64,000 nt of DNA from Marinilactibacillus sp042660675. Its GTDB lineage: Bacteria > Bacillota > Bacilli > Lactobacillales > Carnobacteriaceae_A. The translations under genes and the position numbers were made by a program. The DNA is taken from NCBI RefSeq assembly GCF_042660675.1, contig NZ_JBHSUL010000031.1, positions 1-64,000 on the forward strand, written 5' to 3'. The notes under the pieces were generated by a model. That model did no database searches. It was not told the DNA's origin and worked only from the letters and a program-made list of their open reading frames with translations. This document shows positions 33,424-42,318 of this stretch, in pieces (position 1 is the stretch's first letter; each line of letters begins with the position of its first letter).

Positions 33424-34839
33424 ATGATTCAGAAGATTCCCAAAGATTTTATATTAGGTGCAGCATCATCCGCTTGGCAGACAGAAGGCTGGCAAGGAAA
33501 GAAAGCAGGACAGGATTCTTATCTTGATTCCTGGTACAAAGAAGAATATTTTGTCTGGCATGAAGGTTACGGTCCAAATGTCGCAACAAATTTTATGGAA
33601 AAATACCAAGAAGACATTGATCACATGCAAGAAATTGGTTTGACGCATTACCGTACTAGTATCAACTGGTCCCGATTTTTTACAGACTACGAGTCGTTAA
33701 CTGTAGACGAAGATTATGCAAAACACATTAGTGATATGATTGATGCGTTGATCAAAGCAGGTGTTGAGCCGATGTTATGTCTAGAGCATTACGAATTGCC
33801 TGCATATCTGCTAGAAACATACGACGGCTGGAGTTCAAAGAAAGTGGTAGAGTTATTCGCAAGTTATGCAAAGATTGCTTTTGAACGATACGCTGATCGT
33901 GTGAAGAATTGGTTTGTCTTTAATGAACCGGTTGTCGTTCAGACGAGAGTGTATCTGGACGCCATCAGATGGCCACATGAACAAGATACAAAAAAATGGA
34001 TGCAGTGGAATCATCATAAAGTACTGGCTACGGCCAAAGCTGTCGCTGTATACCGGGAAGGTGGATACGACGGTCGCATTGGAACGATACTGAATCCAGA
34101 AGTCACTTATGCCCGGTCATCTTCAGAAGCCGATCAAAAAGCTGCACATATCTTTGATTTATTCTTCAACCGAGTATTCTTGGATCCGGCAGTGAACGGT
34201 GCCTATCCAGAAGAACTGATTGAACTCCTCAAAAAACATGAAATCTTGTTTGATCATGATGAAGAAGAACTCGCAATGATAAAAGAACATACAGTAGACT
34301 ATCTGGGAATCAATTTGTATTTTCCAAAACGGGTACAAGCACCGAAACACGCTTGGAATCCAGAGACGCCTTTCCATCCAGAACAATACTATGATTCATT
34401 TGAACTTCCGGGAAGACGCATGAACAAATCAAGAGGATGGGAGATCTATCCAAAATTGATGTATGATATGGCCATGCGCATCAAACAAGAATACAACAAC
34501 ATTCCTTGGCTGATTACAGAGAATGGTATGGGAATCGAACAAGAAGAACGCTTTATGGATGAAAAAGGGATCGTTCAAGATGATTACCGTATTGAGTTTT
34601 TAGGAGAACATATTTCCTGGTTACTGAAAGCCGTTGAAGAAGGCTCTAGCTGTGAAGGCTATATGCTGTGGGCTTTTACAGACTGTGTGTCTCCAATGAA
34701 TGCCTTCAAAAACCGATATGGACTGGTTCGTATCGATATTGAGAAAGACTTAAACCGCTCGATGAAACAGTCTGGTTACTGGTATAAAGAAATGATTGAA
34801 AATAGAACCCTAGAAACAAAAGACATGAACTTCAATTGA
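33424..34839 (+). CDS. GH1 6-phospho-beta-glucosidase
   Basis: A 471-residue family 1 glycoside hydrolase, cytosolic TIM barrel. The acid/base Glu is in FVFNEPVVVQ and the nucleophile Glu in WLITENGMGIE. It hydrolyses phosphorylated beta-glucosides delivered by the preceding EIIC to glucose and glucose-6-phosphate. GAGGAG lies ahead of the ATG. It is clearly different from the second GH1 enzyme at 40879-42312 (for example TFNEIN and IVENGLG there), so the two operons probably take different aryl- or disaccharide substrates. Confidence 0.9.
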   Translation: MIQKIPKDFILGAASSAWQTEGWQGKKAGQDSYLDSWYKEEYFVWHEGYGPNVATNFMEKYQEDIDHMQEIGLTHYRTSINWSRFFTDYESLTVDEDYAKHISDMIDALIKAGVEPMLCLEHYELPAYLLETYDGWSSKKVVELFASYAKIAFERYADRVKNWFVFNEPVVVQTRVYLDAIRWPHEQDTKKWMQWNHHKVLATAKAVAVYREGGYDGRIGTILNPEVTYARSSSEADQKAAHIFDLFFNRVFLDPAVNGAYPEELIELLKKHEILFDHDEEELAMIKEHTVDYLGINLYFPKRVQAPKHAWNPETPFHPEQYYDSFELPGRRMNKSRGWEIYPKLMYDMAMRIKQEYNNIPWLITENGMGIEQEERFMDEKGIVQDDYRIEFLGEHISWLLKAVEEGSSCEGYMLWAFTDCVSPMNAFKNRYGLVRIDIEKDLNRSMKQSGYWYKEMIENRTLETKDMNFN

Positions 34840-34843
34840 GCTG

Positions 34844-34878
34844 AAAACAGCGCCTCGTATCAATGAGGCGCTGTTTTT
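34844..34878 (+). terminator. Terminator of the celB-GH1 operon
   Basis: AAAACAGCGCCTC pairs perfectly with GAGGCGCTGTTTT, with Ts following. Confidence 0.9.
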
Positions 34879-34879
34879 A

Positions 34880-35060
34880 TATGCCTTATAAAGGAGCGAA
34901 TCTGCGATTCATTAACGAATACAGGCAAGGTCAATTACTTTAAGAAAGATGCGTTCGAGATAGTAGTAGAGAAAGGCTAAATTGAAACGCAAACCGCTGA
35001 TACGATTGAAAAGAGTTTAATTGATGATGAAATGAAACAAAATGCGGAGAGGGTTCAATT
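34880..35060 (+). other. Possible decayed gene remnant
   Basis: Short open stretches in different frames have protein-like composition. One reads GKVNYFKKDAFEIVVEKG then stop (about 34922-34981), and another starts IETQTADTIEKSLIDDEM (about 34982-35060). They may be pieces of one gene broken by frameshifts and stops. I cannot identify the parent family, and chance is not excluded. Confidence 0.25.
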
Positions 35061-35072
35061 ATGATTCAGTTC

Positions 35073-35102
35073 TTGTATATTCATTTTCACTAATAGTATA
35101 AT
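35073..35102 (+). promoter_or_regulatory. Promoter of the arsR-type gene
   Basis: TTGTAT (35073-35078) and TATAAT (35097-35102) are 18 bases apart, about 65 bases ahead of the start codon. Confidence 0.6.
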
Positions 35103-35166
35103 AAACTTACGAAATACAAGCGCTGAGTCAGTGATTGCTGAAAAAAGCGTCAAAAGGAGAATGTAT

Positions 35167-35493
35167 ATGATAGACGGCCACGACGTCGACATCGATAAAG
35201 CTATGCTTCAACCGGTGAGTCAGTTTTTCAAAACCATCAGTGATCCAACGCGTTTGTCTATCCTGTTCTTATTACAAAAAAAAGAAATGAACGTAGGGGA
35301 TATCGCAGCGGCGCTCGACATGCATCAATCAGCTATTTCTCATCAGCTAAGTACGCTGAAAAAGAATCGACTCGTAAAGCCAAGACGCGAGGGGAAAACA
35401 ATTTTTTACAGTCTAGACGATGATCATGTTTTTAAAATATTAGAACAAGTCATGACGCATACCCGAGAAACAATGGATAAGGAATCAGATTAG
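35167..35493 (+). CDS. ArsR/SmtB-family metal-sensing repressor (CzrA-like)
   Basis: A 108-residue winged-helix repressor. The recognition helix is in DMHQSAISHQLSTLKKNRLV. The C-terminal helix DDDHVFKILEQVMTHTRETM carries Asp, His and a distal His/Glu in the spacing of the alpha-5 site used for Zn(II)/Co(II) by CzrA and SmtB. No Cys is present, so the CadC-type alpha-3 site is absent. ATG 35167 is preferred because the ATG at 35161 abuts AAAGGAGA. It converges on the P1B-type ATPase gene, which it most likely controls from the promoter near 37571-37600. Confidence 0.87.
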   Translation: MIDGHDVDIDKAMLQPVSQFFKTISDPTRLSILFLLQKKEMNVGDIAAALDMHQSAISHQLSTLKKNRLVKPRREGKTIFYSLDDDHVFKILEQVMTHTRETMDKESD

Positions 35494-35526
35494 AAAAGCC
35501 ATCGAATGGAGATTCGATGGCTTTTT
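35494..35526. terminator. Bidirectional terminator between arsR-type and ATPase genes
   Basis: AAAAGCCATCGAA pairs with TTCGATGGCTTTT around TGGAGA, with Ts on either strand. It is shared by the convergent genes. Confidence 0.9.
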
Positions 35527-35527
35527 A

Positions 35528-37486
35528 TCAGCTTGTTTTAAGAGTAAACAAAAGGCGCAATCCATTTAAAATAACAAGAATCGTACTGCCTTCATGTGCA
35601 AGCACACCGATTCCAATATCAACTTGTCCGAGAAGATTTAATGTAACAAGTAACACTACTACGAACATGGAGAAAGCAATATTCTGCCAGACCACTCGGT
35701 TCAGTTTTTGAGAAAGTTGGTGGGCGTATTGAAAACGCGTCAAGTCATTTTGCATAATGACGGCATCAGCTACATCAATCGCAATATCTGTTCCGTCACC
35801 CATCGCAAATCCAATATTTGCCTGAACCAAAGCCGGAGCATCATTAATTCCGTCACCAACCATCACTGTTTCACCATGAGATTTTTGCAAGTCTTCAATC
35901 ATTTGAGACTTGTTTTCTGGTAAAACATTCCCAACAACTTCATCAATGGATAAAAGGTCCGCAACGGCCTTACCCGTCTGTTCAGTATCTCCCGTAATCA
36001 TCGTTGTATAAATACCTTGGGCTTTCAAATAGGCAATGACACCCGCAGCATTATCATTTGGGAGATCCATCATCGCAATCAACCCAACGACTAGATCATT
36101 TTCACTGAAATAGACGACGGTTTTTCCAGCTTTTGACAAGATTTTTGTTCTGTCTTGAATGGTTTCAGGAACTTGATGGAAAACAGATGGTTTTCCAATC
36201 CGGTACTGCTTGCCGCTACTTTGAGCAGTCAAACCTTTTCCGATTTCGTTTTGAACGACTAGTTCAGCTGTTGCACTGGATCCTTCTACTCTAAAGGCTT
36301 CTATAATCGCTTCAGCGAGCGGGTGATTCGCTTGTTTTTCCATTGAGAAAATCAGTTGCTTCCACTCTTTTGTTTTTTCAGTATCATTAAAATACGTATC
36401 GGTGACGACCGGTTTTCCTTGGGTCAAGGTACCGGTTTTATCGAAGGCGACCGCTTTGATTCTGGAAAGATTCGATAAATACGAACCACCTTTAAACAAG
36501 ACACCACGTTTAGCGAGGTTTGAAATTCCGGACAAGGTTGCTGGAACGGCACTAGCTGCTAGTGCACAAGGAGAAGCCGAAACCAGCATAACCATGCCTC
36601 TGTAAAAACTTTCTGAGTAGTCCCAATTTGAAAAAAAAGGCATGACTAAAATAAAAATGGGAACGACAATCATGACAGAGACTACATAAATTGGTTCGAT
36701 TCGTTTGATTGTTGTGGCTGTTTTAGAAAGATTGGACTGTGACTGATCAACCAGTGCAATAATTTTGGAAAACACCGTATCCTCACTGTCTTTCGTAACT
36801 GTCATCGTGAAAGGGACATCACCATTGACAGTACTACCAAATACTTCATCACCAGCCGTTTTTTCACGCGGCATACTTTCTCCATTTATTGCAGACTCAT
36901 CAATATAGACAGAACCAGAAACGATTTCACCATCTGTTGGCACTTGGTCGCCCGGTAAAACGCGCAGCTGATCTCCAATGGCCAAATCCGAAACAGATAC
37001 CAGTTCCGTTTCACCATTTTCAAGTAAACGCCTAGCTTCAGTTGGATTCATTTGCAAGAGATTCGTGATTTCTCGCTTACTTTTTCCTTCAGCATATTCT
37101 TCCAAAAAATGTGCGCCAGCAAAAATTAGAATCAGTAGGGCACCTTCGTCGAATGCGCCGATGACGGAAGAACCTAAAACCGCTAATGCCATCAAAATAT
37201 GAACATTTGGGTGAAATCTTTTGCGGGCCAGAGATTCCCTGACCGTATCCACGATCCCTTCCATTAAAACATGATAACCAGAAATCAAAATCGTCCCTAC
37301 AAAAAGCATAGTAGAAACCAACGGACCAAAATTACCGAGCAAGGCTATCAGATAGAAGACCAAGCCCACAAGGTATAAAATGACTGGACGTCTGCTGTGA
37401 TGATGATCGTGGGTTTCTTGATGAGACGAACGATTTGTATGATGGTGCGCATCCTTTTGGCGATCGTGTACAGTTTGCATGGTCAT
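35528..37486 (-). CDS. P1B-4-type metal-transporting ATPase (Co/Zn/Fe efflux)
   Basis: A 652-residue P-type ATPase with a His-rich N-terminal tail (residues 7-32, about ten histidines) instead of a heavy-metal-associated domain. The phosphorylation motif is FDKTGTLTQGKPV, the actuator TGE-type loop is in INGESMPREKTAG, and GDGINDAPAL is the hinge. The ion-binding TM motif is SASPCALAAS, an SPC rather than CPC, and the last TM region has LAHEGSTILVILNG; both mark the P1B-4 subgroup (CoaT, CzcP, PfeT). Six TM helices are expected. The start is ATG 37486, or ATG 37480, which is better spaced from AAAGGA. Cargo could be Co, Zn or Fe(II). Confidence 0.88.
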   Translation of the reverse strand: MTMQTVHDRQKDAHHHTNRSSHQETHDHHHSRRPVILYLVGLVFYLIALLGNFGPLVSTMLFVGTILISGYHVLMEGIVDTVRESLARKRFHPNVHILMALAVLGSSVIGAFDEGALLILIFAGAHFLEEYAEGKSKREITNLLQMNPTEARRLLENGETELVSVSDLAIGDQLRVLPGDQVPTDGEIVSGSVYIDESAINGESMPREKTAGDEVFGSTVNGDVPFTMTVTKDSEDTVFSKIIALVDQSQSNLSKTATTIKRIEPIYVVSVMIVVPIFILVMPFFSNWDYSESFYRGMVMLVSASPCALAASAVPATLSGISNLAKRGVLFKGGSYLSNLSRIKAVAFDKTGTLTQGKPVVTDTYFNDTEKTKEWKQLIFSMEKQANHPLAEAIIEAFRVEGSSATAELVVQNEIGKGLTAQSSGKQYRIGKPSVFHQVPETIQDRTKILSKAGKTVVYFSENDLVVGLIAMMDLPNDNAAGVIAYLKAQGIYTTMITGDTEQTGKAVADLLSIDEVVGNVLPENKSQMIEDLQKSHGETVMVGDGINDAPALVQANIGFAMGDGTDIAIDVADAVIMQNDLTRFQYAHQLSQKLNRVVWQNIAFSMFVVVLLVTLNLLGQVDIGIGVLAHEGSTILVILNGLRLLFTLKTS

Positions 37487-37570
37487 TCATCCTTTACTCA
37501 AATTAGTAAAACTTTCTAAGCGGTCACGTCCTAATCGAACAAATGAACAACCGCTCATATGTATAACTGT

Positions 37571-37600
37571 AGTATATATGAGCGTTCATTCATTTGTCAA
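37571..37600 (-). promoter_or_regulatory. Promoter of the metal ATPase with ATGA...TCAT operator halves
   Basis: On the minus strand TTGACA (37595-37600) and TATACT (37571-37576) are 18 bases apart. The spacer contains ATGAACGCTCATAT. A second, inverted ATATGAGCG..TTCAT copy lies at about 37542-37562, just after the start point. These pairs resemble ArsR/SmtB operators with imperfect dyad symmetry. Confidence 0.6.
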
Positions 37601-37691
37601 TCGATTGAATCAAAATCAGTCATAAAAAGGAGAGCGTGCGAACCCAAGGTAGCCTCAACCTTCTTTAGCACTCAAAACAATCATGATTTGA

Positions 37692-37793
37692 CATTTCACT
37701 AAAGAATTTCTTGAATGTGCTAAAGAATTTTCTGAAACTTCCGATAATAGCGTTGAACGCGCTGATGAGTTCAACAAAAATATCAAAAGGTAG
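37692..37793 (+). other. Possible 3' remnant of a gene
   Basis: A 33-codon stretch after a stop reads HFTKEFLECAKEFSETSDNS and continues to a TAG at 37791-37793. It is strongly helical and looks like the tail of a real protein. No start or ribosome binding site is present. The rest of the 37601-37793 interval holds nothing else I can support. Confidence 0.25.
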
Positions 37794-37822
37794 TTTACAG
37801 AGGGTTTATCTAATGGTATATT
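37794..37822 (+). promoter_or_regulatory. Promoter of the licT-bglP-bgl operon
   Basis: TTTACA (37794-37799) and TATATT (37817-37822) are 17 bases apart. The transcript would start about 15 bases before the antiterminator element. Confidence 0.7.
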
Positions 37823-37843
37823 AGTTGAAGTGAGTTAACTAAA

Positions 37844-37927
37844 GGACTGTAACTGATTCGATCAGGCATTACCTAAATCAAAAATCACCGGTTGCGACCG
37901 CTGTGATGAATTTAGGTTATTTTTTTG
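37844..37927 (+). promoter_or_regulatory. RAT antiterminator overlapping a terminator, leader of licT
   Basis: The ribonucleic antiterminator begins GGACTGTAACTGATTCG and ends with ACC at 37873. It overlaps the first arm of a terminator (ACCTAAAT at 37871 on, pairing with ATTTAGGTT near 37910, then seven Ts). LicT/BglG proteins bind the RAT hairpin and prevent the terminator. LicT therefore controls its own gene. Confidence 0.92.
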
Positions 37928-37948
37928 TTCAAAATGAGGAGGATACCT

Positions 37949-38806
37949 GTGGAATTCGTGAAAAAGTTCAATAACAACGTTGCATTAGTTCTGGATTCAG
38001 CAGGGATTGAATGGATCGTCATTGGAAAAGGCATAGGATTTGGCGCAGTAAAAGGCGAAAAAGTCGATGAAACCAATATTGACCGACGCTTTATCGCAGA
38101 ACCTACCCAAGGACAAATCAATTTATTGCAAACGATTGCGGATATGGATCCTGAAATTATTGATATCGTTTCAGATGTCACCAAAGAAGCGGAAGCATAT
38201 CTAGAGATCTCCTTCAGTACACGCAACTATATCACTTTGGCAGATCACTTGAACTATGCGCTAAAAAGATCGCAGGAAAGTGCTGAATATACGGAAAATT
38301 TGCGCTGGGAAGTTAAGAAACTGTACCCCAGAGAATATAAGGCCGCTCTTAAGGCCATTGAGAAAATCAATCAAAAACTAATGATTACTTTACCTAAAAG
38401 CGAAGAAACCTTTATCACATATCACTTTGTAAATGCTCAAAACGACGAAGGGCAACTAGAGAACACCGTTAAAATGACGAAGCTGATCAATCGGATCCTT
38501 GAAGTCATTAAATATCATTTTCAGGTGGAACTGGACGAAGAGTCACTCAACTACGCTCGTTTCCTGACGCATTTAAGATATTTCATTATCCGCCAGACCC
38601 ACGGAGAAGCGATGCATCATGAAGGCATCGACAAGACGGTCATCGAAGCGGTCAAGGCGAAATACCAGCGTGCGTATGAAGCAGCTGAAAAAGTTTCGAC
38701 ACTGTTAAACAAACAAGAAGGCTGGCAGCTGTCATCTGACGAAATGCTTTACTTAACCCTTCATATTTTCAGAGTCACCAATAGAATCAAAGAAGAGAAA
38801 ACTTAA
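37949..38806 (+). CDS. licT: LicT/BglG-family transcriptional antiterminator
   Basis: A 285-residue RNA-binding antiterminator. It has the N-terminal CAT domain (about 1-60, beginning FVKKFNNNVALVLDSAG), PRD1 (about 70-170, with His in LADHLNYALKRS) and PRD2 (about 175-280, with His in FLTHLRYFIIRQTHGE and LTLHIFRVT). Phosphorylation of PRD1 by the cognate EII (BglP) inactivates it, and HPr-dependent phosphorylation of PRD2 activates it. GTG 37949 is chosen for AGGAGG at 37938-37943; the longer frame enters the leader terminator. RAT sequences lie both upstream and downstream of the gene. Confidence 0.92.
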   Translation: MEFVKKFNNNVALVLDSAGIEWIVIGKGIGFGAVKGEKVDETNIDRRFIAEPTQGQINLLQTIADMDPEIIDIVSDVTKEAEAYLEISFSTRNYITLADHLNYALKRSQESAEYTENLRWEVKKLYPREYKAALKAIEKINQKLMITLPKSEETFITYHFVNAQNDEGQLENTVKMTKLINRILEVIKYHFQVELDEESLNYARFLTHLRYFIIRQTHGEAMHHEGIDKTVIEAVKAKYQRAYEAAEKVSTLLNKQEGWQLSSDEMLYLTLHIFRVTNRIKEEKT

Positions 38807-38898
38807 GGATTGTCACTGATTCGATCAGGCATTACCAAATGTTTTCTTATATATAGGCTTATTTCCTGTATATAAGAAAGTATTTGGTATTTTTTTTA
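38807..38898 (+). promoter_or_regulatory. Second RAT/terminator, leader of bglP
   Basis: GGATTGTCACTGATTCG begins a second antiterminator (38807-38836). It starts at the base after the licT stop and is nearly identical to the first one. Its last ACC overlaps a long terminator (ACCAAAT...ATTTGGT with an inner TTCTTATATA/TATATAAGAA stem), followed by eight Ts. It permits read-through into bglP only when LicT is active. Confidence 0.93.
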
Positions 38899-38954
38899 CC
38901 CGATATTTTAAATCACTACATCTGTAGTAAAGACCATTTAACAGGAGGAAAACA

Positions 38955-40859
38955 ATGAGTTCAAACAAAGAAATCGCTCAGAAAGTTCTCGAACTAACTG
39001 GCGGAAAAGAAAATGTCAACAACGCTTGGCATTGTGTAACACGTCTACGCTTTAACTTGAATGACAAAGATAAAGTACAATTAGACGCAATTAAAGATGT
39101 ACCCGGTGTTATGGGCGCACAATTTTCTGGAGACCAGTTCCAGGTTATCGTAGGAAATAAAGTTTCAGACGTTTACGAAGAACTGGAAAAAGAATTAGGC
39201 GGAAGTGCTTCAAGCGAACCGACTGAATCGGATAACAACGAAGGTATCGTTTCAAAATTGATGGATGTCATCTCTGGTATCTTTTCACCAATCTTGCCGG
39301 CTCTTGCAGGTACAGGACTACTTAAAGGATTTTTAGCATTATTTGTTGCACTAGGCTGGATGACTGAAGAAACAGGGATCTACCAATTACTTTATATTAT
39401 TTCAGATACTGTATTTTATTTCTTGCCATTCTTACTAGCTGTTTCAGCAGCAAAGAAATTCAAGACCAGCGAATTCTTGGCGTTAACAGTTGCTGGGGGA
39501 TTAATGTACCCAACATTACTGAATGCAGTGGGAACAGATGCTGCACCAATCAACTTATTTGGTCTGATTGACGTACCTTATGTGAATTACAGTTCTTCAG
39601 TATTACCCATCATTTTAGGGGTATGGTTACTGACTTACGTGAATAAATGGGTTAGAAAATGGATGCCAAGTGTTATTTCATTGATGTTTAGTCCATTAGT
39701 TACTCTAGTTATCGTGGTACCAATCACTTTAGTCTTCTTAGGACCTCTAGGAAACTATATTGGACTAGGACTTGGAGAAGTTATCAACTGGTTATTCAAC
39801 AATACAGGACCGTTTGCAGGATTACTATTAGGTATGACAATGCCACTGATTATTATTACTGGTATGCACTATGCCTTTTCACCAATCGTATTGAACAACA
39901 TCGCTTCTTTAGGATACGACGCAACGATTTTACCGGCAATGTTTATGTCTAACATTGCACAATCAGGATCTGCATTTGCAGTAGCGGTTAAATCAAAAGA
40001 TAAAAACATGAAACAATTAGCGTTATCATCAGGTCTTTCTGCACTATTTGGTGTAACAGAACCTGCAATGTACGGAGTCAACTTGAAGCTTAAAAAACCT
40101 TTCTACGCAGCAATGGCTGGTGGGGGTATCGGTGGAGCCTTTACTGTACTGTTTACGGTTAAAGGATTTGGACTAGGTGTACCTGGTTTACCAATGATTC
40201 CGGTATTTATTGATGCAAATGATTCATGGAACGTGATTTACTTGATCATCGGTATTGTGATTGCATTCTTGGTTGCTTTCATTCTGACATTTATCCTTGG
40301 ATTTGAAGAAGAAGTAACAGAACCAGTAAAATCAGCAACAATTGACAACAATCCAGAAGAAAAAGCAACAGCAGTCGTAGAAGCAAACAACGAAAACAAA
40401 AAGCCAGCGGATGTATTCGCAACTGTAACTGGTCAAATCGTACCCCTTAAAGACGTTCCAGACGAAACGTTTGCTGGAGAAATTATGGGTAAAGGAATTG
40501 CCATCAAACCTACAAGCAATCAATTCGTATCACCAGTAGCTGGAGAGATTACAGTGTTCCCAAGTTCTCATCACGCAATCGGAATTAAAGCGGATAGTGG
40601 ACTAGAAGTACTGATCCACATCGGAATCGACACCGTTGAGTTGAAAGGGAAACACTTTTCACCTAAAATGGCAGTAGGAGATCGCGTTGAAGTTGGAGAT
40701 CTTCTTGTCGTAGCAGATGTTGCTGCAATCGAAGAAGCTGGATACAACACAGCAACAATGGTCATCATTACGAACACATTTGACTATCTTGACGTTGTAC
40801 CAATCAACAACGAAGGCGAAATCTTCGAAAAAGAACAACTGCTTTCAGTTATATCTTAA
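38955..40859 (+). CDS. bglP: PTS beta-glucoside-specific EIIBCA (BglP/BglF-like)
   Basis: A 634-residue fused PTS permease in the order EIIB-EIIC-EIIA. EIIB phosphocysteine Cys27 lies in NNAWHCVTRLRFNL. The central EIIC (about 105-460) has ten TM helices and ITGMHYAFSPI plus SALFGVTEPAMYGVN. EIIA (about 485-634) has the phosphohistidine in LEVLIHIGIDTVELKG. It imports and phosphorylates aryl- or disaccharide beta-glucosides and passes the state of the sugar supply to LicT. AGGAGG precedes the ATG. Its EIIA might also serve the EIICB at 44754, which lacks one (inference). Confidence 0.93.
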   Translation: MSSNKEIAQKVLELTGGKENVNNAWHCVTRLRFNLNDKDKVQLDAIKDVPGVMGAQFSGDQFQVIVGNKVSDVYEELEKELGGSASSEPTESDNNEGIVSKLMDVISGIFSPILPALAGTGLLKGFLALFVALGWMTEETGIYQLLYIISDTVFYFLPFLLAVSAAKKFKTSEFLALTVAGGLMYPTLLNAVGTDAAPINLFGLIDVPYVNYSSSVLPIILGVWLLTYVNKWVRKWMPSVISLMFSPLVTLVIVVPITLVFLGPLGNYIGLGLGEVINWLFNNTGPFAGLLLGMTMPLIIITGMHYAFSPIVLNNIASLGYDATILPAMFMSNIAQSGSAFAVAVKSKDKNMKQLALSSGLSALFGVTEPAMYGVNLKLKKPFYAAMAGGGIGGAFTVLFTVKGFGLGVPGLPMIPVFIDANDSWNVIYLIIGIVIAFLVAFILTFILGFEEEVTEPVKSATIDNNPEEKATAVVEANNENKKPADVFATVTGQIVPLKDVPDETFAGEIMGKGIAIKPTSNQFVSPVAGEITVFPSSHHAIGIKADSGLEVLIHIGIDTVELKGKHFSPKMAVGDRVEVGDLLVVADVAAIEEAGYNTATMVIITNTFDYLDVVPINNEGEIFEKEQLLSVIS

Positions 40860-40878
40860 ATTGGAGAGGAAGAAGTAC

Positions 40879-42312
40879 ATGAGTTTCAACACAGACAAAA
40901 TCACTGGCTTCAAAGAAGGATTCCTATGGGGCGGCGCAGCAGCGGCCAACCAGTTCGAGGGAGCTTTTGATAAAGATGGTAAAGGACTATCCGTCCAGGA
41001 TGTCACACCAAACGGCGGACTGGGAGATATTACAGACGGTCCTACAGAAGACAACATGAAACTAGTCGGAATCGACTTCTACAACCGCTACAAAGAAGAT
41101 ATCAAATTATTTGCGGAAATGGGCTTCAAAACTTTCCGTACATCAATCGCTTGGACACGTATCTTCCCTAATGGAGATGAAAGTGAACCAAACGAAGCAG
41201 GTCTGAAATTCTATGACGACTTGTTTGACGAACTTCATAAATACGGCATTGAGCCACTCATTACATTATCTCATTACGAAACACCTTTACACCTTTCAAA
41301 AGAGTATGATGGATGGGTTAACCGTAAGATGATTGGATTCTACGAAAACTACGTCCGTACAGTCTTTAACCGCTATAAAGGCAAAGTTAAATACTGGTTG
41401 ACATTCAATGAAATCAACTCAGTATTGCACGCTCCTTTCATGAGTGGAGGCATTTCAACACCGCCTGAGGAACTTTCAGAAAAAGACTTGTTCCAAGCGG
41501 TTCACCATGAATTAGTAGCAAGTGCTTTGGCTACGAAAATCGGACACGAAATTATGCCAGAAGCTGAAATCGGCTGTATGGTACTGGCGATGCCAACTTA
41601 CCCGTTGACACCAGATCCAGATGACGTCATTGCGGTGATGGAATCTGAAAGAAAGAACTACTTCTTCTCTGATGTTCATGTTCGTGGAGAGTATCCTGGA
41701 TATATGAAACGCTACTTCGCTGACAACAACATCGAACTAGATGTAACAGCTGAAGACGAAGAAATCTTGAAAAACACGGTTGATTTCATTTCATTCAGTT
41801 ACTACATGAGTTCAACTGACACTGCGGACCAAAGCAAAAAAGTCAAAGGCGAAGGAAACATCCTTGGCGGCGTGCACAATCCGTATCTTGAAGCTTCAGA
41901 ATGGGGCTGGCAAATCGATCCTAAAGGTCTTCGTATCGTATTGAACGACTTCTGGGATAGATACCAATTACCATTGTTCATCGTTGAAAACGGCCTAGGC
42001 GCTAAAGACGAACTAGTAACCGACGAAAATGGCAACAAAACCGTTATCGACGATTACCGCATCAAATACTTGAACGATCACTTGGTTCAAGTTAAAGAAG
42101 CCGTTAAAGATGGCGTAGACGTAATGGGCTACACAACTTGGGGCTGTATCGATTTAGTCAGTGCATCCACTGCACAACTCGCTAAACGTTACGGATTCAT
42201 CTATGTAGACCGCCACGACGACGGATCTGGCTCACTAGACCGCTACAAAAAGAAAAGTTTCAACTGGTACAAAGAAGTTATCTCAACAAACGGCGAAAGC
42301 TTAAAAGCCTAA
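40879..42312 (+). CDS. GH1 6-phospho-beta-glucosidase (BglA/BglH-like)
   Basis: A 477-residue family 1 enzyme. The acid/base Glu is in YWLTFNEINSVL and the nucleophile in LFIVENGLGAKD. The C-terminal KKSFNWYKEVISTNGE and the aglycone-side LDRYKKKSFNWY are typical of phospho-beta-glucosidases. It splits the sugar phosphate delivered by BglP. The start at 40879 follows GGAGAGGAAG; the longer frame overlaps bglP and is rejected. It is the last gene of the LicT operon; a terminator that is part of a repeated cassette follows. Confidence 0.92.
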   Translation: MSFNTDKITGFKEGFLWGGAAAANQFEGAFDKDGKGLSVQDVTPNGGLGDITDGPTEDNMKLVGIDFYNRYKEDIKLFAEMGFKTFRTSIAWTRIFPNGDESEPNEAGLKFYDDLFDELHKYGIEPLITLSHYETPLHLSKEYDGWVNRKMIGFYENYVRTVFNRYKGKVKYWLTFNEINSVLHAPFMSGGISTPPEELSEKDLFQAVHHELVASALATKIGHEIMPEAEIGCMVLAMPTYPLTPDPDDVIAVMESERKNYFFSDVHVRGEYPGYMKRYFADNNIELDVTAEDEEILKNTVDFISFSYYMSSTDTADQSKKVKGEGNILGGVHNPYLEASEWGWQIDPKGLRIVLNDFWDRYQLPLFIVENGLGAKDELVTDENGNKTVIDDYRIKYLNDHLVQVKEAVKDGVDVMGYTTWGCIDLVSASTAQLAKRYGFIYVDRHDDGSGSLDRYKKKSFNWYKEVISTNGESLKA

Positions 42313-42318
42313 TATAAT

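Noticed and set aside
33424..42312. The two GH1/PTS operons as a recent tandem duplication
   Set aside because: The enzymes differ around both catalytic residues, the permeases belong to different PTS families (lactose-type EIIC versus glucoside EIIBCA), and the regulators are unrelated.
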